NCBI RefSeq assembly: GCF_013368755.1
Contig: NC_049563.1
Location: 3,720,001 to 3,784,000 of the forward strand
DNA from: Talaromyces rugulosus
Lineage: Eukaryota > Ascomycota > Eurotiomycetes > Eurotiales > Trichocomaceae
Reading direction: 5' to 3'
Length of the DNA stretch: 64,000 bases
Position 1 is the first letter of the stretch; each line of letters begins with the position of its first letter. The notes under the pieces are model-generated. The model searched no databases and was not told the origin of the DNA. It worked only from the letters and a program-made list of their open reading frames with translations. The position numbers were made by a program, and so were the translations under genes. Shown piece by piece: positions 45,218 through 54,132 of this stretch.

Positions 45218-46461
45218 GACGGTTCGGACGCCTTTCGCGCTTCATCGAACCCCTTTTTGTAGCATTCCCTTTCCCAGTGTCCTACCTTGCCACAATAGTT
45301 GCAGGTGGACCCGGTCCGATCCCCTTTAGGCTTCCCACGTTCCTTTCCCTTCGGGTTTCCGCCACTGCTTCTGCCCGCAGCGGCCTCGTCCCTTCGGGGG
45401 AACTGGTCATCCTTCCCACGTTTGTCCATGGGGGGTCTCGCTCCAGCGCGGCGATGGTTCGGGGCTGCCCGGTATTCGTTACCGCTGCTGCCGTGACCAT
45501 CCCGCCGTCGGGAATTTCTTGTCTTTTGACGTTCGGGCATGGCATCTTCCAGCTTCTGCAGGAATTGCACGGTGCCCTCGTACGTTCGGGGTTTCTCTGG
45601 ATACTTCTGCGACTCATCTTGGATGGGCCGCAGGACCTTTACCATGAGAAGCTTCATACGCTGTTCCTCGCTATACTGCATGTCCATCTGGTCTTCGAGG
45701 GTTCGCAGGTAGCGGGCAAATTCCCATACCGATTGACCCTCCAACTGCCTGGCATCATTATGATCTCGTGTGGCAGCAATGCGAAGGAGCTCAGGATCAT
45801 GAAACAGTCGCCGCAGGTGCGCTTTGAAGTCTTCCCAAGTGATAGGTTCTGGTTCCTTCTCCTTCCGGTACATATTGAAGTTGAGAAATTGCTTGGAGCT
45901 CAGGTTGTCCGAAGCTTCGCCAACTTTATGGTGTGGATATTGGCTATACCACTCTGGATATCTACCGAACCATGATTCCGCACGTCCTATGAATGTCTCG
46001 AGTTCGGTCAGGGATTTCCCACTGTAGGGGTCCTTCATTTTGAATCTCGAGGGGCGCTTCTCCGCAGGAATCGTATCGGTTCGGGGTCTCTTTTCCCCAT
46101 GAGCGCTGCTGTCGGGGGTTCCGGTGTCTTGGTTCTCGTGCGCCGGTGCGCCACGTAGCTGCGCTCGGGTTTGTAGGATCTGCCGTTTCAGGTTCGCGAT
46201 ATGGAGCTCTTGGTCTAGCTGGGTTTTCATGGCTTCGAGTTCTTCCATCGACATGTCCTCCAGTTCCTGTTCCGGGGGTGGCCGCACCATCCCTAGGTCC
46301 AGGTCTTCACTGGTGGGGTGATTCCCTTCCAGTTCTACCGCCGGTTCTTCCCTATTACCATGTCCATCCAGTGTTTCCGACATGCTGGGTTGGATTTCTG
46401 CCGCCGGTACGGAACGTTCGGTGGTATCAGTGGGAATAGGGGTGCTCCTGGTAGTAACCAT
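45208..46461 (-). CDS. gag: Gag protein of C2
   Basis: 417 residues from ATG at 46461 (MVTTRSTPIPTD). An upstream in-frame TTG inside the LTR (46539) would extend it by 26 residues but lies in the LTR and is less likely. It has an acidic N-terminal part, a helical capsid-like middle (about 150-310), a Gly/Arg/Lys-rich linker and a CCHC zinc knuckle CNYCGKVGHWEREC at 387-400. It forms the particle that packages element RNA. It ends in TAG at 45208 with the slippery A AAA AAC directly before it. I saw no difference from C1 Gag. Confidence 0.92.
   Translation of the reverse strand: MVTTRSTPIPTDTTERSVPAAEIQPSMSETLDGHGNREEPAVELEGNHPTSEDLDLGMVRPPPEQELEDMSMEELEAMKTQLDQELHIANLKRQILQTRAQLRGAPAHENQDTGTPDSSAHGEKRPRTDTIPAEKRPSRFKMKDPYSGKSLTELETFIGRAESWFGRYPEWYSQYPHHKVGEASDNLSSKQFLNFNMYRKEKEPEPITWEDFKAHLRRLFHDPELLRIAATRDHNDARQLEGQSVWEFARYLRTLEDQMDMQYSEEQRMKLLMVKVLRPIQDESQKYPEKPRTYEGTVQFLQKLEDAMPERQKTRNSRRRDGHGSSGNEYRAAPNHRRAGARPPMDKRGKDDQFPRRDEAAAGRSSGGNPKGKERGKPKGDRTGSTCNYCGKVGHWERECYKKGFDEARKASEPSKN
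45211..45217 (-). promoter_or_regulatory. -1 frameshift site of C2
   Basis: A AAA AAC followed by the gag stop TAG; same as C1 50041-50047. Confidence 0.75.
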
Positions 46462-46499
46462 AATTCCGAAACTTGCTAGCCCTCTTCCCGAAGGTAAAG

Positions 46500-46508
46500 A
46501 GCAATCAG
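46500..46508 (-). other. C2 primer-binding site, probable self-priming type
   Basis: CTGATTGCT (minus strand), 2 nt after the 5' LTR, complementary to AGCAATCAG inside the LTR. Confidence 0.65.
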
Positions 46509-46510
46509 AA

Positions 46511-46723
46511 TGTGAGGATATTATATAGAGAGCAGGCAAGAGTTGGATTCGATAGTAAAGCTATGGTTCGCTAGGTAGTCAAACTGATTGCTGACCTTCG
46601 GCAACCCCTGTGCGAAGGTCAGTATATATATATGCCGCTTCATTAGTGGCTTGGCAACCCTCTGTGAGGCTAGTGTAGCGAGGTGCGGCATCTGGTGCGT
46701 CCCGAAGGTCTCACGGCCTCACA
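46511..46723 (-). repeat. 5' LTR of C2
   Basis: 213 bp; differs from the other three young family C LTRs by one extra TA in the TATATA run, otherwise identical by eye. Confidence 0.95.
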
Positions 46724-46787
46724 TATATTTATTTATTTATTTAATCAAATTTAACGTCTATACCGAGCCCTAGGCTATGACAGACAG
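46724..46787 (-). mobile_element. tiny 5'-truncated LINE 3' end, minus strand
   Basis: About 60 bp: the last bases of the LINE 3' end (CTGTCTGTCATAGCCTAGGG to TTAAATTTGATTAAAT) plus an (AAAT)n tail. It is flanked by a 14-bp target duplication AGTATTCTAATATA (39542-39555 and 46788-46801). C2 later inserted at the junction of the tail and the left duplicate. Confidence 0.87.
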
Positions 46788-47430
46788 AGTATTCTAATAT
46801 AAATCTATACTAAAATATTATAACCTAGCGCTCTTAATTCATATAAAAACAGATACTTTAAATAGAGCCCTAGAAGCAGTAATTACTTAGCTATTTAAAA
46901 ATTCCTAATAGTATCTAATAGCTTTCTAGTCCTAGAAGCTTAAGGGATTAAAAATATACTATAAAATATATAATTTAGAATTTCTAGTAGTAATAGAAAC
47001 TTTTAAATACTGATAGCAATATCTAGAAAGTAGCTAATATATAATTAAGATTCTGATAGATTATAGTAATTTACAGTACTTCACTACTACTAAAAAACTT
47101 AGTAAATATCAGATCCAATAGATAGAATATCTATCAGTATTTAATTTTAATATAGAATACTATCTAGATTTAAAAAACCCCATAGATATACTAAGTCATT
47201 ATCTAGACTATATAGATAGTATTAAAGAAGATATAATAACGCTTTTAATTTTATAAAAAAAGCTATAAAGAGGTTATTTTAGAAAATAAAAATAAAATCT
47301 AATCTTTTTATATAACTAAGAATTATTTATAAATGTATTGATATAAGTATAGAAGGTTCAGAGGATATTTTTTACTATTAATAAAGAAAATACCTATAGG
47401 TCTAAAAAAGGGAATACTTCTATAGATAAG
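46788..47430 (+). pseudogene. family C relic D1, RNase H to integrase linker
   Basis: Continues 37358-39556 after the LINE/C2 insertion; aligns with C1 about 51690-52318. It includes the RNase H relic (IYIKTDTLNRALEAVI near 46840) and DYIDSIKEDI. Ends where a LINE fragment begins at about 47431. Confidence 0.84.
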
Positions 47431-47480
47431 AACAGCGGGCAGGGGCGGCCCGCTATTGTAGGCAACGCCCAAACGTTAGT

Positions 47481-47737
47481 TGTTAGGGTCTTAGCCCCTG
47501 GGATACTCAGGCTTCGCTCTCATAGAATAACCGCACCTGGTCCGCACCTGATTCACTATAGAAGAACCCCCTAACGCTACACCAGATTCATTAGGGCGCC
47601 CCTAGGACCCACACTTACCTGTATCAACATTCAATAATATAAACTTCTATGAACTTTTTCCTTCTCTTTCTCACATTTGAATCTACTTAATTCCTAGACC
47701 TATATAAGGCCAGTAAAATGGGATCTAGCCTGTAATA
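47481..47737 (+). repeat. 5' LTR of B
   Basis: 257 bp, TGTTAGGGTCTTAGCCCC to ...AGCCTGTAATA (CCCGTAACA in the 3' copy). Confidence 0.93.
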
Positions 47738-47738
47738 T

Positions 47739-47751
47739 TAGATTTAAATAT
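47739..47751 (+). other. B primer-binding site, possible self-priming type
   Basis: TAGATTTAAATAT just after the LTR becomes complementary to the LTR segment ACGTTCAAATCTA (60085-60097) if three RIP-type transitions are reversed. An AATAATA box lies about 40 bp upstream of that segment. Confidence 0.4.
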
Positions 47752-48536
47752 CTCATCCCTCTTCTCTATTTAAAGGGTTAAAAACGCGCCACTTTCTTTA
47801 TCCAAAGGGTTAAGCTATACGATTACTCTTTATTTGTTTGAGTTAAGCCTTTAAAAACCATACCAACTCTCCTTATTCAGAGGATTGAATTATTATATCA
47901 CCACTCCTTAACAACTGAATTAAGTATTAAGAAATTTCTCTATTATAACGAATAGCCCACTGAGGGATAGCCCGGACCAAAAAGGCATATCTTTGGAACT
48001 AAACTAGCTGTTATTAGAATAAATATAATAAATAGAACTTCTTCTAATAAATATATCTATTTATCTATTACATATTGAAGAATAAGTTAATAATATAACT
48101 GAACCACCTATACCTAAGATCCCTACTGATGCCACATCATTGGTAATCTCTATATACAGTACAAACAAACCATATTACTCCCTTAACTATCCTAATAAAT
48201 ATAATAACTCTGATTATTTATAATATATACAGTTCATAACAATTCTATATACAAAATTAACAGTCAATATATCAGCGATCAAAGGACTATACAAGCAACT
48301 GTAGTATGCCTATAAATAGTTAATAAAAAAGATCTAGATAAAGATCTATCTCTAGATACAGCTTCATAGAAATATAAATATAGTTATTCTTACTATACTA
48401 GAAGCTTTCTTTACACACTTTAATATACTGTTTGAAGATTATCAACTTATAGAGAAGACAAACCTTGAACTTAACCATATATAACAGAAACGCACCCCTT
48501 TCTAGAACTTTATTAGCGAATTTAAACAGATATTAC
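47752..48536 (+). pseudogene. B gag relic, 5' part
   Basis: AT-rich leader and first part of gag, up to the C1 insertion at 48536 (TTTAAACAGATATTAC). Translation near 48370-48536 has a helical capsid-like character, but no domain is certain. It continues at 55707. Confidence 0.6.
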
Positions 48537-48747
48537 TGTGAGGCCGTGAGACCTTCGGGACGCACCAGATGCCGCACCTCGCTACACTAGCCTCACAGAG
48601 GGTTGCCAAGCCACTAATGAAGCGGCATATATATACTGACCTTCGCACAGGGGTTGCCGAAGGTCAGCAATCAGTTTGACTACCTAGCGAACCATAGCTT
48701 TACTATCGAATCCAACTCTTGCCTGCTCTCTATATAATATCCTCACA
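48537..48747 (+). repeat. 5' LTR of C1
   Basis: 211 bp with TGTGAGG/CCTCACA ends. TATATATA at about 48628 lies about 38 bp before the proposed RNA start at 48666. A perfect 10-bp inverted repeat CTGACCTTCG/CGAAGGTCAG (48636-48645, 48658-48667) with a 12-base loop lies between. Confidence 0.95.
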
Positions 48748-48749
48748 TT

Positions 48750-48758
48750 CTGATTGCT
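48750..48758 (+). other. C1 primer-binding site, probable self-priming type
   Basis: CTGATTGCT, 2 nt after the LTR, is the exact complement of AGCAATCAG at 48666-48674 in the LTR. In S. pombe Tf1 the RNA 5' end folds onto such a site to prime reverse transcription. No sequence that looks like a tRNA 3' end complement was seen at the usual place. Confidence 0.68.
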
Positions 48759-48796
48759 CTTTACCTTCGGGAAGAGGGCTAGCAAGTTTCGGAATT

Positions 48797-50050
48797 ATGG
48801 TTACTACCAGGAGCACCCCTATTCCCACTGATACCACCGAACGTTCCGTACCGGCGGCAGAAATCCAACCCAGCATGTCGGAAACACTGGATGGACATGG
48901 TAATAGGGAAGAACCGGCGGTAGAACTGGAAGGGAATCACCCCACCAGTGAAGACCTGGACCTAGGGATGGTGCGGCCACCCCCGGAACAGGAACTGGAG
49001 GACATGTCGATGGAAGAACTCGAAGCCATGAAAACCCAGCTAGACCAAGAGCTCCATATCGCGAACCTGAAACGGCAGATCCTACAAACCCGAGCGCAGC
49101 TACGTGGCGCACCGGCGCACGAGAACCAAGACACCGGAACCCCCGACAGCAGCGCTCATGGGGAAAAGAGACCCCGAACCGATACGATTCCTGCGGAGAA
49201 GCGCCCCTCGAGATTCAAAATGAAGGACCCCTACAGTGGGAAATCCCTGACCGAACTCGAGACATTCATAGGACGTGCGGAATCATGGTTCGGTAGATAT
49301 CCAGAGTGGTATAGCCAATATCCACACCATAAAGTTGGCGAAGCTTCGGACAACCTGAGCTCCAAGCAATTTCTCAACTTCAATATGTACCGGAAGGAGA
49401 AGGAACCAGAACCTATCACTTGGGAAGACTTCAAAGCGCACCTGCGGCGACTGTTTCATGATCCTGAGCTCCTTCGCATTGCTGCCACACGAGATCATAA
49501 TGATGCCAGGCAGTTGGAGGGTCAATCGGTATGGGAATTTGCCCGCTACCTGCGAACCCTCGAAGACCAGATGGACATGCAGTATAGCGAGGAACAGCGT
49601 ATGAAGCTTCTCATGGTAAAGGTCCTGCGGCCCATCCAAGATGAGTCGCAGAAGTATCCAGAGAAACCCCGAACGTACGAGGGCACCGTGCAATTCCTGC
49701 AGAAGCTGGAAGATGCCATGCCCGAACGTCAAAAGACAAGAAATTCCCGACGGCGGGATGGTCACGGCAGCAGCGGTAACGAATACCGGGCAGCCCCGAA
49801 CCATCGCCGCGCTGGAGCGAGACCCCCCATGGACAAACGTGGGAAGGATGACCAGTTCCCCCGAAGGGACGAGGCCGCTGCGGGCAGAAGCAGTGGCGGA
49901 AACCCGAAGGGAAAGGAACGTGGGAAGCCTAAAGGGGATCGGACCGGGTCCACCTGCAACTATTGTGGCAAGGTAGGACACTGGGAAAGGGAATGCTACA
50001 AAAAGGGGTTCGATGAAGCGCGAAAGGCGTCCGAACCGTCAAAAAACTAG
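48797..50050 (+). CDS. gag: Gag protein of C1
   Basis: 417 residues starting MVTTRSTPIPTD, 49 bp after the LTR. The in-frame TTG at 48719 lies in the LTR and is rejected. Residues about 60-125 are acidic and helical (EDMSMEELEAMKTQLDQELH, probable coiled coil). About 150-310 is a retrotransposon capsid-like region. The C-terminal third is rich in Arg, Gly and Lys, with a CCHC knuckle at C387-C390-H395-C400 (CNYCGKVGHWEREC). It assembles the cytoplasmic particle and binds RNA. The gag stop TAG at 50048 follows the slippery heptamer, so a fraction of ribosomes should continue into Pol. Confidence 0.93.
   Translation: MVTTRSTPIPTDTTERSVPAAEIQPSMSETLDGHGNREEPAVELEGNHPTSEDLDLGMVRPPPEQELEDMSMEELEAMKTQLDQELHIANLKRQILQTRAQLRGAPAHENQDTGTPDSSAHGEKRPRTDTIPAEKRPSRFKMKDPYSGKSLTELETFIGRAESWFGRYPEWYSQYPHHKVGEASDNLSSKQFLNFNMYRKEKEPEPITWEDFKAHLRRLFHDPELLRIAATRDHNDARQLEGQSVWEFARYLRTLEDQMDMQYSEEQRMKLLMVKVLRPIQDESQKYPEKPRTYEGTVQFLQKLEDAMPERQKTRNSRRRDGHGSSGNEYRAAPNHRRAGARPPMDKRGKDDQFPRRDEAAAGRSSGGNPKGKERGKPKGDRTGSTCNYCGKVGHWERECYKKGFDEARKASEPSKN
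50041..50047 (+). promoter_or_regulatory. -1 ribosomal frameshift site between gag and pol
   Basis: A AAA AAC in the gag frame immediately before TAG, the classic X XXY YYZ heptamer. The -1 frame is open from 50017 and leads into pol. Downstream CCCC (50053-50056) and GGGG (50082-50085) blocks could close a stem or pseudoknot around the GC-rich GCGGCCGC. Confidence 0.78.
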
Positions 50051-53000
50051 GACCCCGGTGCTTGCATGTAGCGGCCGCGCTGGGGATAGCCCATGAGGGG
50101 GATATGGGGGAAGAGCAACTGTTGATAATAGAAACAGAACTCCCCAAGCTACTGGGAACCGCGAAGGTGCGGACCCTTATTGATAGTGGTGCCCAGGGCA
50201 ATTTCGTAAGCCGGGAACTCGCTGAGAAGTTCACCGGGACTACTGGAAAAGCCCCCAGGCTAGTAAAAGCCATTGACGGGCGAGTTGTCCGAACGTACGG
50301 GCAACGCCACACAGATATAAGAGTCACGGACTCCGAGGGGCTGACCCGAATGAGCGGGCACCCCCTTTATACAGTGGATATCGATGGATATGACATAATC
50401 CTCGGTATGCCCTGGTTAAAAAAGACAAATCCCGACATAGATTGGGTCGCAGGGCGGTTTAGATACCGGGACCGTGCGTTGGCCGAAGGGATAGAGACTA
50501 TGTCTCCCCATGAAGCATACGAAAGCCTGGTAGCCGGGTGCGCGGCATACTGGATAGACCCCCAAGACGCACCAGAATTGGGCTTGCGCTTATATGCCGC
50601 TCGTATCCCGCAAGGGGATGACGGGGCGCGCATCTGGGAAGCACCGTCGGACACAGAGATGTCTGGAACGGATGAGCTTCGACTGCCAGATTATCTATCC
50701 GACTATGCGGATGTATTCTCAGAGAGAGCTGCCGGTATGCTGCCCGAACATGCGGAGCATGACCATGCTATAGACTTAGAACCGGGGACAGCTCCCCCTT
50801 ACAAACCTATATACGGGCTCACGGAAACCGAACGTGAGGTCCTAAAGAACTACCTGAGTAAAGCACAGGAAAAAGGTTGGATTAAACCATCCAAAAGCCC
50901 AGCAGGAGCCCCTATCCTTTTCGTACCGAAAAAAGATGGTGAGCTCCGACTGTGCGTAGACTATCGGGGACTTAATGCAATCACGGTAAAGAACCGTTAC
51001 CCAATTCCCCTGGTCCGAGAGACGTTGGACCGCTTTGCTGGCGCGAAGTATTTTACCAAGCTGGATCTGAAAGATGCATACCATCGTATCAGAATCCGAA
51101 CGGGGGACGAGTGGAAGACCGCTTTCCGAACCCGTTATGGCCACTTCGAATACCAGGTGATGCCATTCGGCCTTGCAAATGCACCGGCCACATTCCAGGC
51201 ATATGTCAATAAGGCAATGTCGAACCTATTGGACACCTGTGTGGTAGTATATCTAGACGATATAGTCATATATTCAGCCGACCTGCAGGTACATGAAGCC
51301 CAGGTGCGGGAAGTTATGAGCCGATTGAGAAGCCATAGCTTATACTGCAAGCGAAGCAAGTGTAGCTTCGGAGTGGACACCATAGAATATCTTGGGTTCA
51401 TTATAAGCCCACAAGGAATAACGATGGACCCGGACCGGGTTCGTACCATCGCAGAATGGCCCGAACCGCGGACGGTTAAGGAGGTCCAGTCGTTCTTGGG
51501 GTTTGCAAATTTCTACCGTAATTTCATACATCAGTTCTCGCGCATGTCAGCGCCGCTATCCGAGGTGACCAAGGGTCCTGCGGGGAGAACAAAGCGCAAT
51601 AGCCGAAAGGGCAGCGCCATCCAAGGATTTAATATAACCTCGGAAGCCAGAGAATCCTTCTTGAGCTTGAAGCAAGCGTTCCAGTGCGAACCTGTGCTAA
51701 GACATTATGACCCAGCGCTCCCGATTCGCATAGAAACAGATGCTTCGGGCGGAGCCCTAGGAGCGGTAATCACTCAGCTGTTTGAGGATTCCCAATGGCA
51801 TCCGATAGCCTTCTGGTCCCGGAAGCTCAAGGGACCAGAGGTGCGCTATGAAGTGCATGATTCGGAACTTCTAGCGGTAGTAGAAGCTTTCAAGCACTGG
51901 CGGCAATACCTAGAAGGTAGCCGACATACAATTAGGGTCCTGACAGATCACAGTAACCTGCGGTACTTCGCTACCACTAAGGAACTCAGCAGGCGTCAGG
52001 CCCGATGGGCAGAATATCTATCGGCATTTGATTTTAATATAGAATACCGCCCGGGTTCAAAGAACCCCGCAGATGCGCCAAGTCGTCGTCCGGACTATAT
52101 GGACAGTGTTGAAGAAGACACAACGACGCTCCCGACCCTGCAGGAAAAGCTGCGAAGGGGTTACTTTGGGAAACAAGAACAAAACCTAATCTCCCCACAT
52201 AACCAAGAATTATCTGCGAATGTGCTGGCGCAAGTACGGAAGGCTCAGGGGACGTCTTTTACCGTCGACGAAGAAAATGCCCGCAGGCCCGAAGAGGGGA
52301 ATGCCCCTGCGGATGAGAACACCACCGCTGGCGATACAGGGGGTCTAGAACTCCTGGTGCCACGGTCCCTAGCGACCGAAGCTATGAGGACTGAGACGGC
52401 CTATTCAGAAATGAAACCCGACATGGAGAGTCTCCTTCGAAAATGCCAACAAGGGGACGCCTTTGTATGGAAGAAGTCGAAAGAACTCCGTGCGGGACAG
52501 GCCGAGGGTTCGGTATGGAGTATCGGGGAGCGTGATCTTCTCCGGTACAAGGGGGCCGCATATGTGCCACCCGATAAGGCCTTGCAGTCGGAAATCATGA
52601 AGAATAACCATGACGATGCGCAGGGAGGCCATTTCGGAAAAGCCCGCACTGTAGCGGCTATCCGTCGGAAATACTATTGGCCGGCATTAGAAGCCGACGT
52701 AGACTACTACATCCGAACCTGTTCTACCTGCCAACGGGTCAAGGTACACAGGCACCGGCAGTATGGGCTACTCAAGCCGTTGCCAGTTCCATCGGAACCG
52801 TTTGAAACGGTAACCATGGACTTTATAACAGGATTGCCACCTGCGGGATGGCAGGGAGCGACGGTTGACGCTATACTGGTCATCGTCGACCCATTCTCAA
52901 AATACACTATCTACTTGCCGACGCAGAAAGCGTTATCGGCCGAAGGACTAGCGAAGCTACTCCTAGAGAACCTAGTGCAGTGGATTACCTTCCCGCAGTA

Positions 53001-54009
53001 TATCGTCTCAGATCGGGATAAGCTGTTCACCAGCGAATTCTGGCAAACCATGTGCTTCTACCTGGGGATAACCCGGAAACTGTCGACGACAGCCCATCCA
53101 CAAACGGATGGACAGACGGAGCGCCAGAATCAGACGGTGGAACACTTCCTCCGATGCTACGCGAACTATGAGCAGACGGACTGGCCACGGTGGATCCCAC
53201 TGGCGCAGAATGTGTACAACAACAGTCGGCATAGTGTCACAGGGCAATCTCCAATGGAAACCCTCATGGGATTCCAGGGAGACCTGAGAATAGATGTTCC
53301 CAAGGACGCTCCCTCAAGTCCGAAGGATTGGGAGCCACGTGCCATAAACCGGATAGAAGAGCTCCGTACCAAACGGGCAAACATTCGGGAACGCTTGGAA
53401 GAAGCTAAGGAAGCACAAGCGAAGTACTATAACCGGGGAAAGATTCATCGGGAATTCAAAATCGGAGAACAAGTCATGCTTCGGGCAAAGAATATAGCTT
53501 CGCTCCGATATAATGAAAAACTAGCCGATAGATATCTAGGCCCATTCCGAATAGTAGATACATGGGGGTCAAACGCATACAAACTTGACCTTACTCCAAG
53601 ATATAGAGGAATCCATCCAGTTTTCCATGTCTCTCTACTGGAGCCGCACTACACCAACGCTGGGAACCATACTTCTCCAGGACCGGTACTAGTAGATGGC
53701 GAACCTGAGTATACTATTCAAGGAATAGTTCGGGACCGGAAGAGAGGCAGGGGAACGGAATATATGGTCCAATGGAAAGGGTGGCCGATTGAGGAAGCCA
53801 CCTGGGAACCAGAAGAAACTGTCGGAGAAACCGAAGCCCTTGACGTCTATCTGCAAAAGAAAGCCGAAGGGCAAACTACGTTGGAACTACGCCAGCGAAC
53901 TAAAGGGAAGAGGAACGAAAGGGACTTTCCATTGAGGGCCCGAAGGCCGCGCATGCTGCGCAAAAAAGACAAAGAACAAAACGAACCCGAACCACCCAGG
54001 GGTATCTAA
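50041..54009 (+). CDS. pol: Pol polyprotein of C1 (protease, RT, RNase H, integrase, chromodomain)
   Basis: About 1315 residues counted from the TTG at 50062; there is no suitable ATG, so entry by frameshift from gag is preferred. Protease active site LIDSGAQ at 41-43; RT from about 250 with LKDAYHRIRI, FGLANAPATF and YLDDIVIYS (D399, D400); RNase H with TDASGGALG (D560) and VHDSELLAVVEAFKHW. Integrase: H-H-C-C zinc part (about 845-895, CSTCQRVKVH) and catalytic D920, D984 and E1020 (D,D35E; TDGQTERQNQ). A GPFRIVDTWGSNAYKLDL segment is typical of the gypsy integrase C-terminus, and a chromodomain lies at about 1217-1256 (EYMVQWKGWPIEEATWEPEE). Chromodomains direct integration toward methylated-histone heterochromatin, which fits insertion into an RIP-rich, gene-free region. 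All key residues are present; it may be active. Confidence 0.95.
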   Translation, partial: KKLGPRCLHVAAALGIAHEGDMGEEQLLIIETELPKLLGTAKVRTLIDSGAQGNFVSRELAEKFTGTTGKAPRLVKAIDGRVVRTYGQRHTDIRVTDSEGLTRMSGHPLYTVDIDGYDIILGMPWLKKTNPDIDWVAGRFRYRDRALAEGIETMSPHEAYESLVAGCAAYWIDPQDAPELGLRLYAARIPQGDDGARIWEAPSDTEMSGTDELRLPDYLSDYADVFSERAAGMLPEHAEHDHAIDLEPGTAPPYKPIYGLTETEREVLKNYLSKAQEKGWIKPSKSPAGAPILFVPKKDGELRLCVDYRGLNAITVKNRYPIPLVRETLDRFAGAKYFTKLDLKDAYHRIRIRTGDEWKTAFRTRYGHFEYQVMPFGLANAPATFQAYVNKAMSNLLDTCVVVYLDDIVIYSADLQVHEAQVREVMSRLRSHSLYCKRSKCSFGVDTIEYLGFIISPQGITMDPDRVRTIAEWPEPRTVKEVQSFLGFANFYRNFIHQFSRMSAPLSEVTKGPAGRTKRNSRKGSAIQGFNITSEARESFLSLKQAFQCEPVLRHYDPALPIRIETDASGGALGAVITQLFEDSQWHPIAFWSRKLKGPEVRYEVHDSELLAVVEAFKHWRQYLEGSRHTIRVLTDHSNLRYFATTKELSRRQARWAEYLSAFDFNIEYRPGSKNPADAPSRRPDYMDSVEEDTTTLPTLQEKLRRGYFGKQEQNLISPHNQELSANVLAQVRKAQGTSFTVDEENARRPEEGNAPADENTTAGDTGGLELLVPRSLATEAMRTETAYSEMKPDMESLLRKCQQGDAFVWKKSKELRAGQAEGSVWSIGERDLLRYKGAAYVPPDKALQSEIMKNNHDDAQGGHFGKARTVAAIRRKYYWPALEADVDYYIRTCSTCQRVKVHRHRQYGLLKPLPVPSEPFETVTMDFITGLPPAGWQGATVDAILVIVDPFSKYTIYLPTQKALSAEGLAKLLLENLVQWITFPQYIVSDRDKLFTSEFWQTMCFYLGITRKLSTTAHPQTDGQTERQNQTVEHFLRCYANYEQTDWPRWIPLAQNVYNNSRHSVTGQSPMETLMGFQGDLRIDVPKDAPSSPKDWEPRAINRIEELRTKRANIRERLEEAKEAQAKYYNRGKIHREFKIGEQVMLRAKNIASLRYNEKLADRYLGPFRIVDTWGSNAYKLDLTPRYRGIHPVFHVSLLEPHYTNAGNHTSPGPVLVDGEPEYTIQGIVRDRKRGRGTEYMVQWKGWPIEEATWEPEETVGETEALDVYLQKKAEGQTTLELRQRTKGKRNERDFPLRARRPRMLRKKDKEQNEPEPPRGI

Positions 54010-54132
54010 ACATAAGCCCCGCAGGGCACCGCACCAGAACACCAGGATATTCATAAAAAGCCCCGAAGGGCAAGCAAACACATTTCAATTCAGGCCCGAA
54101 GGCCGCGGCATCGCCGCACAAGAAGGAATTTT

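Larger units (their letters stand above)
39557..46723 (-). mobile_element. chromovirus C2, complete, minus strand
   Basis: 7167 bp bounded by LTRs (39557-39767, 46511-46723) and a 5-bp target duplication TATAT (39552-39556, 46724-46728). Nearly identical to C1 in inverse orientation (positions sum to 95258 outside one LTR). Differences I noticed: two extra bases in a TA run of the 5' LTR, 42816 (Thr/Lys change in Pol) and a silent change at 42128. It has Gag, Pol and the antisense gene, all open, with no RIP. It was inserted at the end of a LINE fragment that itself lies in relic D1. Confidence 0.96.

Noticed and set aside
45277..45975. 232-codon ORF opposite to gag (also 49283-49981 in C1)
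   Set aside because: It is a shadow of gag with no start context and no motif; it vanishes in the RIP-mutated copies. The same holds for the 111-, 132-, 140- (not the exon at 40703), 104- and 100-codon ORFs in C1/C2.
48719..48796. Gag extension from an upstream TTG
   Set aside because: The codon lies inside the 5' LTR and is not ATG; the ATG at 48797 is 49 bp after the LTR.
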